The notes below the pieces were generated by a model. It worked only from the letters and a program-made list of their open reading frames with translations, was not told the origin of the DNA and did not search any database. 18,764 bases of DNA from Kytococcus schroeteri (GTDB lineage: Bacteria; Actinomycetota; Actinomycetes; Actinomycetales; Dermatophilaceae), in assembly GCF_002847825.1 (NCBI RefSeq), contig NZ_PKIZ01000020.1, forward strand, positions 1 to 18,764. Direction: 5' to 3'. The position numbers were made by a program, and so were the translations under genes. Each line of letters opens with the position of its first letter. The stretch's first letter is position 1. Positions 7,763 through 16,313 of the stretch are shown piece after piece.

Positions 7763-9062
7763 CGCGTCCGGCCTCCGCGCGCTGCGCCCCGGCGCGCTGC
7801 CGCAGGTGGTCCATGGCCAACCGCAGCCCCACCCCCACCGCGAGCTCCGCGGCCAGCGCGAGTCCCCAGAGGGGATGCGGGTGCAGGCGCTCCAACGCAC
7901 CGGGTGCGACCCCCACCCCCAGCAGCGGGCCCAGGGCGGTGGCCCCGATCCCCACGAGGGCGCAGGCCAGCAGGGCACGGGCCGCGACCCCCGGGGTGCC
8001 GGCCTCCTGCACGAACTGCTCGGCCTGGGCCCGGGCGACCGGCGGCAGGAAGGCTCCCACCGCCATCGGCACGAGCAGCACCGCCCACCACCACGGCGAG
8101 AAGGTCCCCTGCCCCGGGAGCGCTCCGAGCACGGGAACGGCCGGGAGGGCCAGATGCGGGGCGCCCCCGGGCGTGAACGCCCCCGACGGCACGACCACCC
8201 CGGGTCCGGCCAGCCACGCCGTGCCCCACCCCACGGCGGTGGGCAGCCACCCACCCTGGACGGCGGTGAGCACCACACCCGCTCCCCCATCGGCCCCGGT
8301 CACCCGGTGCACGGCCGCCACCTGCGGCCAGCGCACCACGAGGCAGGCCACCACCACGAGGGCACCGGCCACGGCCAGCCACCGCAGCGCCCGGCCCGCC
8401 GGGACGAGTGCGTCCTGGAGCAGCTCGCCGGCATCGCCCGGCCAGTCGGAGAACCACACGTCCCGGCGCGCGGGCGAGCAGGCCGTGACCAGGCCCACCA
8501 CGGCGGGGAGGAGCGCCACCAGGAACAGACCCAGCACCCAGGAGCCGGCGGACCCGGCCGTTCCCAGCCGGCCGGCCAGCAGCAGGGGCAGGGCGTGCCC
8601 CACGAGGTAGCCCGCCGCCACGCCGGCCGCCGGCACCAGCACGACGTCGTCCCCCACGTCCTCGCCCGCCGCCGCCTCCACGCAGCCCACGAGGGTGCGC
8701 ACCGAGCGCCAGACGCCCCAGGCCCCGACCAGCGCCAGCACCGTGGGTCCGCCGTGCAGGGTGAGCGTCTCGCCCTCGGGGCCGCTCGCGCCCACGGCCA
8801 CCGCCGCACCGTGCGCCATGGCGCTGGCCCGCAGGCCGATGCCGATCGAGTCGCCGGCCGTCCACTGCGTGGACGGCGAGACCACCCAGGCCACCAGCAC
8901 CATCAGCACGGCCAGCAGGTGCACCACGAGGGCCACGAGGAGGCCCCATCCCCCGCCGGCGACGAGGCCGGAGGCCAGGGGGGAGGCGGCAGGGGCAGCG
9001 GGCCGACGGGCGGCGCCACGACGGGCAGGGGCGGCGGAGGGGGTGGGCATCGGACCCATCAT
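7749..9062 (-). CDS. DUF6350 family multi-pass membrane protein
   Basis: A protein of up to 437 residues with an Ala/Pro-rich cytoplasmic start and about ten hydrophobic segments. Internal landmarks QWTAGDSIGIGLRASAMAHG (66-85) and a later WLAGPGVVVPSGAFTPGG segment resemble DUF6350, an actinobacterial family whose members are often found between purine genes and sucCD. Some databases label it a cell-division membrane protein, but its role is not established. Candidate starts are ATG 9062, 9059 and 9050, none with a ribosome binding site. For 9050 an ATGAT-GGGTCCG spacing resembles the leaderless promoters elsewhere here, so the shorter form is quite possible. A hairpin separates it from sucCD upstream. 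Confidence 0.82.
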   Translation of the reverse strand: MMGPMPTPSAAPARRGAARRPAAPAASPLASGLVAGGGWGLLVALVVHLLAVLMVLVAWVVSPSTQWTAGDSIGIGLRASAMAHGAAVAVGASGPEGETLTLHGGPTVLALVGAWGVWRSVRTLVGCVEAAAGEDVGDDVVLVPAAGVAAGYLVGHALPLLLAGRLGTAGSAGSWVLGLFLVALLPAVVGLVTACSPARRDVWFSDWPGDAGELLQDALVPAGRALRWLAVAGALVVVACLVVRWPQVAAVHRVTGADGGAGVVLTAVQGGWLPTAVGWGTAWLAGPGVVVPSGAFTPGGAPHLALPAVPVLGALPGQGTFSPWWWAVLLVPMAVGAFLPPVARAQAEQFVQEAGTPGVAARALLACALVGIGATALGPLLGVGVAPGALERLHPHPLWGLALAAELAVGVGLRLAMDHLRQRAGAQRAEAGRVSAG

Positions 9063-9108
9063 GCCGGCCGGCGGGGCACCCGGCGGGGCGAACCCGCCGG
9101 GGCACGCG

Positions 9109-9141
9109 GAAGGGGCCCGGTCCAGCGGACCGGGCCCCTTC
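9109..9141 (-). terminator. sucCD terminator
   Basis: A perfect 15-bp stem (9109-9123 with 9127-9141) with an AGC loop begins 17 nt after the sucD stop. It stands between sucD and the DUF6350 gene, both on the minus strand, so it should isolate the two transcripts. Confidence 0.85.
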
Positions 9142-9157
9142 GAGGGTCAGCAGGACG

Positions 9158-10051
9158 TCAGCCCTGCAGGCCCTTCATGATCTCGCGCATGCGCTCGGCG
9201 GTCTCGGACGGCGTCTTGCCGACCTTGACGCCGGCGGCCTCGAGGGCCTCCTTCTTGGCCTCGGCCGTGCCGGAGGAACCGGAGACGATGGCGCCGGCGT
9301 GGCCCATGGTCTTGCCCTCCGGGGCGGTGAAGCCGGCCACGTAGCCGACGACCGGCTTGGTGACGTTGGCCTTGATGTACTCCGCGGCGCGCTCCTCGGC
9401 GTCGCCACCGATCTCACCGATCATCACGATGGCGTCGGTGTCGGGGTCGGCCTGGAAGGCCTCGAGGGCGTCGATGTGGGTGGTGCCCACGATCGGGTCG
9501 CCGCCGATGCCGATGGCAGTGGAGAAGCCGAACTCACCCAGCTCGTACATCATCTGGTAGGTCAGCGTGCCCGACTTGGACACCAGGCCGATGCGGCCCG
9601 GGCCGGCGATGTCGGCCGGGATGATGCCCGCGTTGGACTGACCGGGGCTGATGATGCCGGGGCAGTTCGGGCCGATGATGCGGGTCTTGCCCGCCTTCTT
9701 GGCCTCGGCCCAGAACTCGGCGGAGTCCTGCACCGGGATGCCCTCGGTGATGACGACGGCCAGCTCGATCTCGGCCTGCACGGCCTCCAGCACGGCGTCC
9801 TTGGAGAACTTCGGCGGGACGAACAGCACGGAGACGTTCGCACCGGTGGCCTCCATGGCCTCCTTGACCGAGCCGAAGACGGGGACCTTGTGGCCACCCT
9901 CGAACTCGACCTCGGTGCCGGCCTTGCGCGGGTTCACGCCACCGACGACGTTCGTGCCCGAGGCGAGCATGCGCTGGGTGTGCTTCATGCCCTCGGAGCC
10001 GGTCATGCCCTGGACGATGACCTTGGAGTCGTTGTTCAGGAAGATCGCCAT
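9158..10051 (-). CDS. sucD: Succinate-CoA ligase subunit alpha
   Basis: This is the alpha subunit of succinyl-CoA synthetase, which makes succinate and a nucleoside triphosphate from succinyl-CoA in the TCA cycle. At 297 residues it is full length. It has the CoA-binding GMTGSEG (15-21), FVPPKFS (77-83), ITEGIP (101-106), [11 protein letters not shown] (127-137) and the phosphorylated histidine H251 in [15 protein letters not shown] (249-263). ATG 10051 lies 2 nt after the sucC stop, and the AAGGAG ribosome binding site is inside the end of sucC, so the two are translationally coupled. A longer frame upstream merely runs out of phase through sucC. Confidence 0.97.
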   Translation of the reverse strand: MAIFLNNDSKVIVQGMTGSEGMKHTQRMLASGTNVVGGVNPRKAGTEVEFEGGHKVPVFGSVKEAMEATGANVSVLFVPPKFSKDAVLEAVQAEIELAVVITEGIPVQDSAEFWAEAKKAGKTRIIGPNCPGIISPGQSNAGIIPADIAGPGRIGLVSKSGTLTYQMMYELGEFGFSTAIGIGGDPIVGTTHIDALEAFQADPDTDAIVMIGEIGGDAEERAAEYIKANVTKPVVGYVAGFTAPEGKTMGHAGAIVSGSSGTAEAKKEALEAAGVKVGKTPSETAERMREIMKGLQG

Positions 10052-10053
10052 GC

Positions 10054-11238
10054 TCAGTTCTCCTTCGCGGCCAGCTCGGCAGCCTTCTCGGCGCCGCCGT
10101 CCATCGTGTCGGCAATGCTCACCAGCGGGTGGTTGGCCTCCGCGAGGATGCGGCGGCCCTCCTCGACGTTGTTGCCGTCGAGGCGCACGACCAGCGGCTT
10201 GGTGGCGTCGTCGCCCAGCATCTCCAGGGCCTTGACGATGCCGTTGGCCACGGCGTCGCACGCGGTGATGCCACCGAAGACGTTGACGAACACGGACTTG
10301 ACCTGCTCGTCGCCCAGGATGACGTCCAGGCCGTTGGCCATGACCTCGGCCGAGGCGCCACCGCCGATGTCGAGGAAGTTGGCCGGCTTGGCCTTGCCAC
10401 CGGTCTTGTCCTGGCCGGCGTAGGCCACGACGTCGAGGGTGGACATCACGAGGCCGGCGCCGTTGCCGATGATGCCGACGTTGCCGTCGAGCTTCACGTA
10501 GTTGAGGTCCATGGCCTTGGCCTTGGCCTCCAGCGGGTCGGCGGCGTCCTTGTCCTCCAGCTCGGCGTGGTGCGGCTGGCGGAAGTCGGAGTTGCCGTCG
10601 AGGGTGACCTTGCCGTCGAGGGCGACGATCTCGCCGTCCTCGGTCTTGACCAGCGGATTCACCTCGACCAAGGAGGCGTCCTCCTCGGTGTAGACCGTGT
10701 ACAGGGTCTTGAGGACCTCGGCGATCTTGTCCTGGGAGTCGGTGAAGCCGGCGGCCTCCACGATCTCCTTCGCCTTGGCGTCGTCCAGGCCCACCGACGG
10801 GTCGATCTCGATGCGGGCCAGGGCCTCCGGGCGCTCGACGGCGAGCTGCTCGATCTCGACGCCGCCCTCCTTGGAGCACATGGCCAGGTAGGAGCGGTTG
10901 GCGCGGTCCAGCAGGATGGAGAAGTAGTACTCCTCGGCGATCTTGGCGCCCTGGGCGATCATCACCTTGTGCACGGTGTGGCCCTTGATGTCCATGCCCA
11001 GGATCTGACGGGCGGCCTCCTCGGCCTCCTCCGGGGACTTGGCGAGCTTCACACCACCGGCCTTGCCACGACCACCGGTCTTGACCTGGGCCTTGACGAC
11101 CACGACTCCACCGGACTTCTGCCCGATTCGCTCCGCGGCAGCCCGAGCGTCCTCGGGGGTGGTGGCGACCTCACCGGCCAGCACCGGAACCCCGTGCTTC
11201 TCGAACATGTCACGGGCCTGGTACTCGAAGAGATCCAC
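10054..11238 (-). CDS. sucC: Succinate-CoA ligase subunit beta
   Basis: This is the beta subunit of succinyl-CoA synthetase, carrying the ATP-grasp nucleotide site. The 394-residue protein starts with the typical [16 protein letters not shown], has the ATP-grasp segment [19 protein letters not shown] (45-63), the metal-binding VEVNPLV with DGKVTLDGN (about 190-215), [14 protein letters not shown] and NFLDIGGGA (about 255-295), and [12 protein letters not shown]. Whether it prefers ADP or GDP cannot be read from the sequence. The start is GTG 11238; only a distant GAGG lies upstream, so translation initiation may be weak or depend on the structured leader. It is the first gene of the sucCD operon. 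Confidence 0.97.
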   Translation of the reverse strand: MDLFEYQARDMFEKHGVPVLAGEVATTPEDARAAAERIGQKSGGVVVVKAQVKTGGRGKAGGVKLAKSPEEAEEAARQILGMDIKGHTVHKVMIAQGAKIAEEYYFSILLDRANRSYLAMCSKEGGVEIEQLAVERPEALARIEIDPSVGLDDAKAKEIVEAAGFTDSQDKIAEVLKTLYTVYTEEDASLVEVNPLVKTEDGEIVALDGKVTLDGNSDFRQPHHAELEDKDAADPLEAKAKAMDLNYVKLDGNVGIIGNGAGLVMSTLDVVAYAGQDKTGGKAKPANFLDIGGGASAEVMANGLDVILGDEQVKSVFVNVFGGITACDAVANGIVKALEMLGDDATKPLVVRLDGNNVEEGRRILAEANHPLVSIADTMDGGAEKAAELAAKEN

Positions 11239-11276
11239 GAGTTGACACCGTCCTCACGATTTCGACTGTTGTTGCC

Positions 11277-11322
11277 GGCCCGCGTGCACGGGCCTGCCTC
11301 CGGTGACTCTAGTCCCTCACCG
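11277..11322 (-). promoter_or_regulatory. sucC promoter region with operator-like repeat and leader hairpin
   Basis: A TAGAGT -10 (11311-11306, minus strand) would start a leader of about 60 nt. It lies between the arms of a perfect inverted repeat, CGGTGA-N10-TCACCG (11301-11306 and 11317-11322), a plausible operator. Just downstream in the leader, GGCCCG and CGGGCC (11277-11282 and 11289-11294) form a hairpin with a 6-nt loop. That hairpin might also serve as the terminator-like end of another transcript, but no plus-strand gene ends here. Confidence 0.4.
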
Positions 11323-11376
11323 TGCACCGGCTCCCGGCGGTCGATGCGACCTGGATCACGCCCCGGCGCGTCGTGG

Positions 11377-13863
11377 TCAGAGCTTCTCGACCGGCGCGTA
11401 GCGCAGCAGCAGGCGCTTGGTGCCGAGCTCTCCCCCGAAGTCCACGTGCGCCATCGCCTTGTCGCCGGCACCGTCCACGCGCACCACGGTGCCCAGGCCG
11501 AACGAGTCGTGGGTGACGCGGTCCCCGGCCTCCAGCGCCACGACCGTGCGCGTGCGCTCCGGCGCGATGCGGCCGGCCAGGCGGGCGACCCCGGGCTGGC
11601 TCGTGGGGGCGTGGGCGGCAGCGGCCCCCTCGCGCTCCCAGCGCAGCAGGTGCTCGGGCAGCTCGGCGAGGAAGCGCGAGGGCGGGTTGTACTGCGGCGA
11701 GCCGTAGGCCGAGCGGACCGTGGCCCGCGAGAGGTGCAGGCGCTCACGGGCGCGGGTGATGCCCACGTAGGCCAGCCGGCGCTCCTCTTCGAGCTCGTCG
11801 GGGTCGTTGAGCGAGCGCATGTGCGGGAAGGTGCCGTCCTCGAGGCCGGTGAGGAAGACCACCGGGAACTCCAGCCCCTTGGCACTGTGGAGGGTCATGA
11901 GGGTGACCACGCCCCTGCCGTCGTCCTCCTCGGCACCGGCGTCGGTGTCGGCCACCAGCGAGACCTGCTCGAGGAAGGCCGCCAGGTGCTCGGTACCGCT
12001 GGCGGTACCGGCGGAGGGGCTGTCGGGGTCGGCCGCGGCCTCGTCGAACTCGCGCCCCACGGAGACCAGCTCGGCGAGGTTCTCCAGCCGGCTCTCGTCC
12101 TGCGGGTCGTCGGAGTCGCGCAGCTGCTGGGCGTAGCCGGTCTGTTCCAGCACCGCCTCGAGGACGTCGGCCACCCCGCCACCGGCCTCGGCCACGGTGC
12201 GCAGCGCCTCCAGCAGCGCGGAGAAGCCCTGCACGGCCCGCAGCGAGCGCACCGCGAGCCCGGGGGCGTCCTCGGCGCGGCCGAGCGCGGCGACGAAGGG
12301 GATGCGCTCCCGCTCGGCCAGGGCCACCAGCGCCCCCTCGGCCCGGTCGCCGATGCCGCGCTTGGGCACGTTGAGGATGCGGCGCAGGTTGACCGTGTCG
12401 AGCGGGTTGACCAGCACCCGCAGGTAGGCCAGGGCGTCCTTGATCTCGCGGCGCTCGTAGAAGCGCGTGCCGCCCACCACCCGGTAGGGCAGGCCCACGC
12501 GGACGAAGACCTCCTCCAGGGCACGGGACTGCGCGTTGGTGCGGTAGAACACCGCCACGTCGCCGGGCACGGCCTTGCCGGCGTCGACGAGGTCGTCGAT
12601 GCGCTCGGCCACGAAGCTCGCCTCGTCGTGCTCGTTGTCGGCCACGTAGGCCACGATCTGCTCGCCGTCCCCGGCCTGCGACCAGAGGTTCTTGGCACGG
12701 CGGCGCTCGTTGCGCTCGATGAGCGTGTTGGCCGCGGTGAGGATGGTCTGGGTGGAGCGGTAGTTCTGCTCCAGCAGGATGGTGCGCGCCTGCGGGTAGT
12801 CGGTCTCGAACTCGATGATGTTGCGGATGGTGGCGCCGCGGAAGGCGTAGATGGACTGGTCGGCGTCACCCACCACGCACAGCTCGGCCGGCGGCACCTG
12901 GTGCTCGCCGGGCTCCTGTCCGGACTCGAGGCCGCCGGTCGCCCCGGCGCCGCCGGTGAGCTCGCGCACCAGCACGTACTGAGCGTGGTTGGTGTCCTGG
13001 TACTCGTCCACCAGGATGTGGCGGAACCGGCGGCGGTAGTGCTCCGCGATGGCCGGGAAGGCCTGCAGGATGTTGACCGTCGTCATGATGAGGTCGTCGA
13101 AGTCCAGCGCGTTCGCCTCGCGCAGGCGCTGGCTGTAGCGCGTGTACACCTCGGCGATGGCGCGGTCGTACGGGTTGTCCCCGGCCGCCGCGGCAAAGGC
13201 CTCGGCGTCGACCAGCTCGTTCTTGGCCGCGGAGATGCGGTGCCCCACCGCACCGGGCGGGAAGCGCTTGGGGTCCAGGTCGAGCTCGCGGACCACCAGG
13301 CTGAGCAGGCGGGTGCTGTCCGCGGCGTCGTAGATGGAGAAGGTGGAGCGCAGGCCGATGGTCTTCGCCTCGCGCCGCAGGATGCGCACGCAGGCCGAGT
13401 GGAAGGTGGACACCCACATGGCACGGGCGGCCGGTCCCACGAGGGACTCCACCCGCTCGCGCATCTCGGCGGCGGCCTTGTTGGTGAACGTGATGGCCAG
13501 CACCTGCCCGGGGTGCACGCCGCGGTGCCGCAGCAGGTGGGCGATGCGGTGGGTCAGAACGCGGGTCTTGCCCGACCCGGCCCCGGCGATGATGAGCAGC
13601 GGGCTGCCGCTGTGGAGCACCGCCTCACGCTGCGGCGGGTTGAGCCCCTCGAGCAGGTCCTCCTCCGAGGCCGGGGTCGCCGGCGCCCCGGGGCGCCGGA
13701 CCCGCGCCGAGCCGGTGGACGGCGGCGGGCCGTCCGCCCGCGCCCAGTCGGGCACGCCGTCGGCCCCCACCCCCGGCTCCCCGGCCCCGGCGGGGGACCC
13801 CCCCTCGCTCCCGGACGGTGCCGTGGTGCCGAAGAGGTCGAGTTCTGCGAAGGGGTTGCTCAT
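11377..13863 (-). CDS. pcrA: ATP-dependent 3'-5' DNA helicase, PcrA/UvrD type
   Basis: A superfamily 1A helicase for nucleotide excision repair and replication upkeep. The 828 residues contain LNPPQREAV (74-82, Q motif), Walker A GAGSGKT (94-100), AITFTNKAAAEMRERV (123-138), Walker B LVDEYQDTN (284-292), VVGDADQSIYAFRGA (330-344), LEQNYRS (364-370), LMTLHSAKGLEFPVVF (655-670) and RRLAYVGITRARERL (695-709). The C-terminus (about 778-828) is the Tudor-like domain of PcrA (GDRVTHDSFGLGTVV). A Gly/Pro/Ala-rich extension of about 70 residues precedes the helicase core, and a flexible insert (303-326) separates motifs II and III. Start ATG 13863 lies 9 nt after TACGAT, so it is nearly leaderless. 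It is longer than the roughly 740 residues of Bacillus PcrA because of these additions. Confidence 0.95.
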   Translation of the reverse strand: MSNPFAELDLFGTTAPSGSEGGSPAGAGEPGVGADGVPDWARADGPPPSTGSARVRRPGAPATPASEEDLLEGLNPPQREAVLHSGSPLLIIAGAGSGKTRVLTHRIAHLLRHRGVHPGQVLAITFTNKAAAEMRERVESLVGPAARAMWVSTFHSACVRILRREAKTIGLRSTFSIYDAADSTRLLSLVVRELDLDPKRFPPGAVGHRISAAKNELVDAEAFAAAAGDNPYDRAIAEVYTRYSQRLREANALDFDDLIMTTVNILQAFPAIAEHYRRRFRHILVDEYQDTNHAQYVLVRELTGGAGATGGLESGQEPGEHQVPPAELCVVGDADQSIYAFRGATIRNIIEFETDYPQARTILLEQNYRSTQTILTAANTLIERNERRRAKNLWSQAGDGEQIVAYVADNEHDEASFVAERIDDLVDAGKAVPGDVAVFYRTNAQSRALEEVFVRVGLPYRVVGGTRFYERREIKDALAYLRVLVNPLDTVNLRRILNVPKRGIGDRAEGALVALAERERIPFVAALGRAEDAPGLAVRSLRAVQGFSALLEALRTVAEAGGGVADVLEAVLEQTGYAQQLRDSDDPQDESRLENLAELVSVGREFDEAAADPDSPSAGTASGTEHLAAFLEQVSLVADTDAGAEEDDGRGVVTLMTLHSAKGLEFPVVFLTGLEDGTFPHMRSLNDPDELEEERRLAYVGITRARERLHLSRATVRSAYGSPQYNPPSRFLAELPEHLLRWEREGAAAAHAPTSQPGVARLAGRIAPERTRTVVALEAGDRVTHDSFGLGTVVRVDGAGDKAMAHVDFGGELGTKRLLLRYAPVEKL

Positions 13864-13870
13864 GGTGGAC

Positions 13871-13916
13871 CCATCGTAGGTCGCTGCACCGACGACCTCG
13901 GCCGCTCCTACGATGG
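13871..13916. promoter_or_regulatory. Interlocked divergent promoters of pcrA and the 13922 gene
   Basis: CCATCGTAGG (13871-13880) and CCTACGATGG (13907-13916) form a perfect 10-bp inverted repeat with 26 bp between. Each arm contains a TACGAT -10: one on the minus strand 9 nt before the pcrA ATG, the other on the plus strand 7 nt before ATG 13922. At normal spacing, each promoter's -35 would fall inside the other's spacer, so polymerase could occupy only one at a time. Confidence 0.6.
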
Positions 13917-13921
13917 CCGGC

Positions 13922-14275
13922 ATGCACATCGTCTACGAGCTCCTGGCCTCCCTCCACCTGCTGGGCATGGCGGCCCTGGTGGGCGGCTGGCTCGTCTCCC
14001 TGCGCGCGGACGTGATGAACACCGTCATGGTCTGGGGCGCCCGGCTCCAGCTGCTCACCGGCGTGCTCCTGGTGGGCCTGGCCGAGGCCGACGGCCGCGA
14101 GCTGGACCACGTGAAGATCGGTGTGAAGCTCGTCATCGCCCTGCTCGTGCTGGCCCTCGCCGAGGTGGCCGCCAGCAAGGAGCGCCGCGGCGAGGAGGCC
14201 CCCTCGGTGCGCAACGCCGCCGGTGGGCTGGCCGTGCTCGACGTGCTCGTGGCCAGCCTCTGGCACCTCCTCTGA
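13922..14275 (+). CDS. Small four-segment membrane protein of unknown function
   Basis: A 117-residue protein with likely membrane segments near 5-26, 33-53, 63-83 and 95-115. The motif HLLGMAALVGGWL (11-23), VMVWGARLQLLTGVLLVGLAE (34-54) and LDHVKIGVKLVIALLVLALAE (61-81) recall a family of uncharacterised actinobacterial membrane proteins, although I cannot name a domain. The start at ATG 13922 is preferred because it follows TACGAT by 7 nt; the in-frame ATG at 13913 lies inside that -10 element. It diverges from pcrA and converges on the Nudix gene. Confidence 0.75.
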   Translation: MHIVYELLASLHLLGMAALVGGWLVSLRADVMNTVMVWGARLQLLTGVLLVGLAEADGRELDHVKIGVKLVIALLVLALAEVAASKERRGEEAPSVRNAAGGLAVLDVLVASLWHLL

Positions 14276-14299
14276 GAACGCGGCGCCCGCCCTCCCCCT

Positions 14300-14330
14300 G
14301 CCGGCGCGGCCCCTGACGAGGCCCGCCGGC
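14300..14330. terminator. Imperfect hairpin between convergent genes
   Basis: GCCGGC (14300-14305) and GGCC (14308-14311) pair with GGCC (14320-14323) and GCCGGC (14325-14330) around an 8-nt loop, with a small internal bulge. It fills the 55-bp gap between the 13922 membrane protein gene and the Nudix gene and probably terminates one or both. Confidence 0.5.
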
Positions 14331-15092
14331 TCAGCCGGCCGGTCGCTCCCCCAGCCGCCGCGCCCGGGCCGCCACCGCCCGCCGAAGGTCCTCGGTGTTG
14401 CGCCGGATGCGACCGCCCACCCGCTCGTCGTCCAGGTCCACCCATGCCGCACTCGTGGTGGAGCCCCCCACGTCGTGCACCACGGGCTCGGCCACCCGGT
14501 CGGCCTCCGCCACCCAGACCAGGCTGATGCCGTGGTAGTCCTCCAGCTCGCCCTCACCGGTGGTGCCGCGCCCGGTCCACGAGCGCACCGCGAGCGGCTC
14601 GGCCCTGGCCAGCGCGTGACCGGTCTCCTCCCACACCTCGCGGGCGAGCGCCTCCTCGAAGGTCTCCCCCGGGTCCACCCCACCACCGGGCCAGTTCCAG
14701 AACTCGGTCTCGCTGCGGGCGTCCCACAGACCGGTGAGCAGCACCTGGGTGCCCGCCGGGTCGAACACCACCGCGTGCGTGGCCACCCGCTGCCGGCGCA
14801 CCGTCGACTCGGCCTCCACCACCATGCCCGGAGCGCTCGCGGCGGGAAGGTCCCGCGGGTCGTACCCCGCCGTGTGGTCCAGCACGAGCGGCCGCTCCAG
14901 GGCCCCGCGCGCCTCCCGCAGGTCGCCGGCGGCCACCCGCGGCGCCGCCCCCTCGACGGCCGGCGCCCCCAGCTCGGCGGCCAACCAGGTGGGGTCCACG
15001 CCGTGCCCCACGGCCAGCACGGCCTCCCCCACCCGGACGAACAGCGGCACCCCGCCCGTCGGGTCGGGCCGGTGGTAGGTCACGTCGCTCAT
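14331..15092 (-). CDS. Nudix hydrolase with an unassigned N-terminal domain
   Basis: A predicted nucleoside-diphosphate-linked pyrophosphatase of unknown substrate. The 253-residue protein carries a Nudix box at 137-159 (GGVDPGE, then EEALAREVWEETGH), with E143, R151, E152, E155 and E156 in place. The position after the last glycine is His159 rather than the usual hydrophobic residue. The Nudix fold spans about 104-225, starting at ATHAVVFD. The first 95 residues have normal coding composition but no domain I recognise. ATG 15092 is chosen, with ATG 15101 (three codons earlier) possible; there is no clear ribosome binding site. It diverges from the LPG-synthase-like gene, with a 103-bp gap in which I see no strong promoter. 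Confidence 0.85.
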   Translation of the reverse strand: MSDVTYHRPDPTGGVPLFVRVGEAVLAVGHGVDPTWLAAELGAPAVEGAAPRVAAGDLREARGALERPLVLDHTAGYDPRDLPAASAPGMVVEAESTVRRQRVATHAVVFDPAGTQVLLTGLWDARSETEFWNWPGGGVDPGETFEEALAREVWEETGHALARAEPLAVRSWTGRGTTGEGELEDYHGISLVWVAEADRVAEPVVHDVGGSTTSAAWVDLDDERVGGRIRRNTEDLRRAVAARARRLGERPAG

Positions 15093-15195
15093 GCGCCCCA
15101 TCCCACCACGGGCTGACACCCCCACCGGGACACGACGCCCCCGCGGTGCCCGAGTGCCACCGCCCCGCCCCGGGCGTGAGGGAGGATGGCGGGCG

Positions 15196-16290
15196 ATGAG
15201 CGAGCACCCCGCCACCCCGGCCCCCGACACCGTCGAGGACGACCTGGACCCCCAGGGCGCCCCCCTCTCCCCGGCCCGCATCGCCTCCGCGTTCGTGGGG
15301 CTGGCCGTGGCCGGCGTCATCATCGTGTGGGGCCTGCCCTGGATCGCCGACACGAGCTGGAGCCAGATCGGCACCCAGCTGCGCCGCCTGAGCACCTCGG
15401 ACATCGCGTGGCTCACTGGCCTCACCTCGGCAGCGGTGCTCTGCTACACGTTCGTGATGACCGGGTCCATCCGTGGGCTGCGCACCGGGCAGGCCGTCAT
15501 CAGCAACCTCGTGGGCACGATGATCTCCACCACCTTCCCCCTCGGCGGCGCGGTGGGCGTGGGCGCCACGTATGCAATGTTCCGCAGCTGGGGCTTCGCC
15601 CGCAAGGACGTCTCCTCGGCCCTCACCGTGATCGGCGTGTGGAACATCCTGGGGCGGGCCGCCCTGCCGGCCATCGCCGCAGCGTGGATGCTCTGGGAGG
15701 CCGTGGGCACCCTGCCGCGCCAGGTGGTCTTCGCCCTCACCGTGGGCGGTGTGGCCGGCGGCGGACTGCTCCTCTTCTTCGTCCTGGCCGTGGCCTCGCG
15801 GACCGTGGCCGGGTCGCTGGGGTCGTCCATCGGCTGGCTGGCAAGCCCCTTCATCGGACGTCTCGAGGTGGAGCGCGACGACTTCCGCCGGGTGGCGCTG
15901 GAACTCCGCGAACGCATCGCCACCACCGTCCGCACCGGCGGGTGGACCATGACCGCCGGGATGGCCGGATTCCTCGGCCTCTACGGCGTGGTGTTCTGGC
16001 TGTGCCTGCGCTTCATGGGCGTGGACATCTCCCCCGTGCAGGCCTTCGCCGCCTACGCGGTGGGGCGCCTGCTCACGGCCTTCCCGGTGACCCCCGGCTC
16101 GATGGGGGTCACCGAGGCCGGTGCCCTGGCGATCCTCGTGGCCGGCGGGGCCTCACCGGCCGGTGCCTCGGCCGCGGTGCTGCTGTTCAGCCTCTTCACC
16201 AACGTGCTGCACGTGCCCGCGGGCCTCGTGGCCGGCGTCGTGTGGATCCTCACCGCCGGCCGGGCCGGCAACCGCCCGGGCACCCCCTAG
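15196..16290 (+). CDS. LPG synthase TM-region family (UPF0104-like) membrane protein
   Basis: A 364-residue multi-pass membrane protein. About eight hydrophobic segments follow a polar 28-residue start. The landmarks fit the flippase-like transmembrane region shared with MprF: FPLGGAVGVGATYAMFRSWG (114-133) near the third segment, and FPVTPGSMGVTEAGALAILVAGG (about 297-319), which carries the family's PGxxGxxE-type motif. Such proteins are thought to move lipids across the membrane; the lysyl-transferase domain of MprF is absent, so lysine transfer itself is not predicted. ATG 15196 follows GGAGGA by 9 nt; an overlapping ATG at 15186 is in another frame. It converges on guaA. Confidence 0.83.
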   Translation: MSEHPATPAPDTVEDDLDPQGAPLSPARIASAFVGLAVAGVIIVWGLPWIADTSWSQIGTQLRRLSTSDIAWLTGLTSAAVLCYTFVMTGSIRGLRTGQAVISNLVGTMISTTFPLGGAVGVGATYAMFRSWGFARKDVSSALTVIGVWNILGRAALPAIAAAWMLWEAVGTLPRQVVFALTVGGVAGGGLLLFFVLAVASRTVAGSLGSSIGWLASPFIGRLEVERDDFRRVALELRERIATTVRTGGWTMTAGMAGFLGLYGVVFWLCLRFMGVDISPVQAFAAYAVGRLLTAFPVTPGSMGVTEAGALAILVAGGASPAGASAAVLLFSLFTNVLHVPAGLVAGVVWILTAGRAGNRPGTP

Positions 16291-16313
16291 CCCGGAGGAG
16301 CCCCTCGCACACA

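Noticed and set aside
9062..10051. sucCD and DUF6350 as one operon
   Set aside because: A 15-bp perfect hairpin lies between them, so a shared transcript is unlikely.
10129..14316. A plus-strand open frame of 1395 codons
   Set aside because: It is antisense to sucC and pcrA, which show complete motif sets. Its translation is low-complexity Val/Gly/His-rich sequence with no domain.
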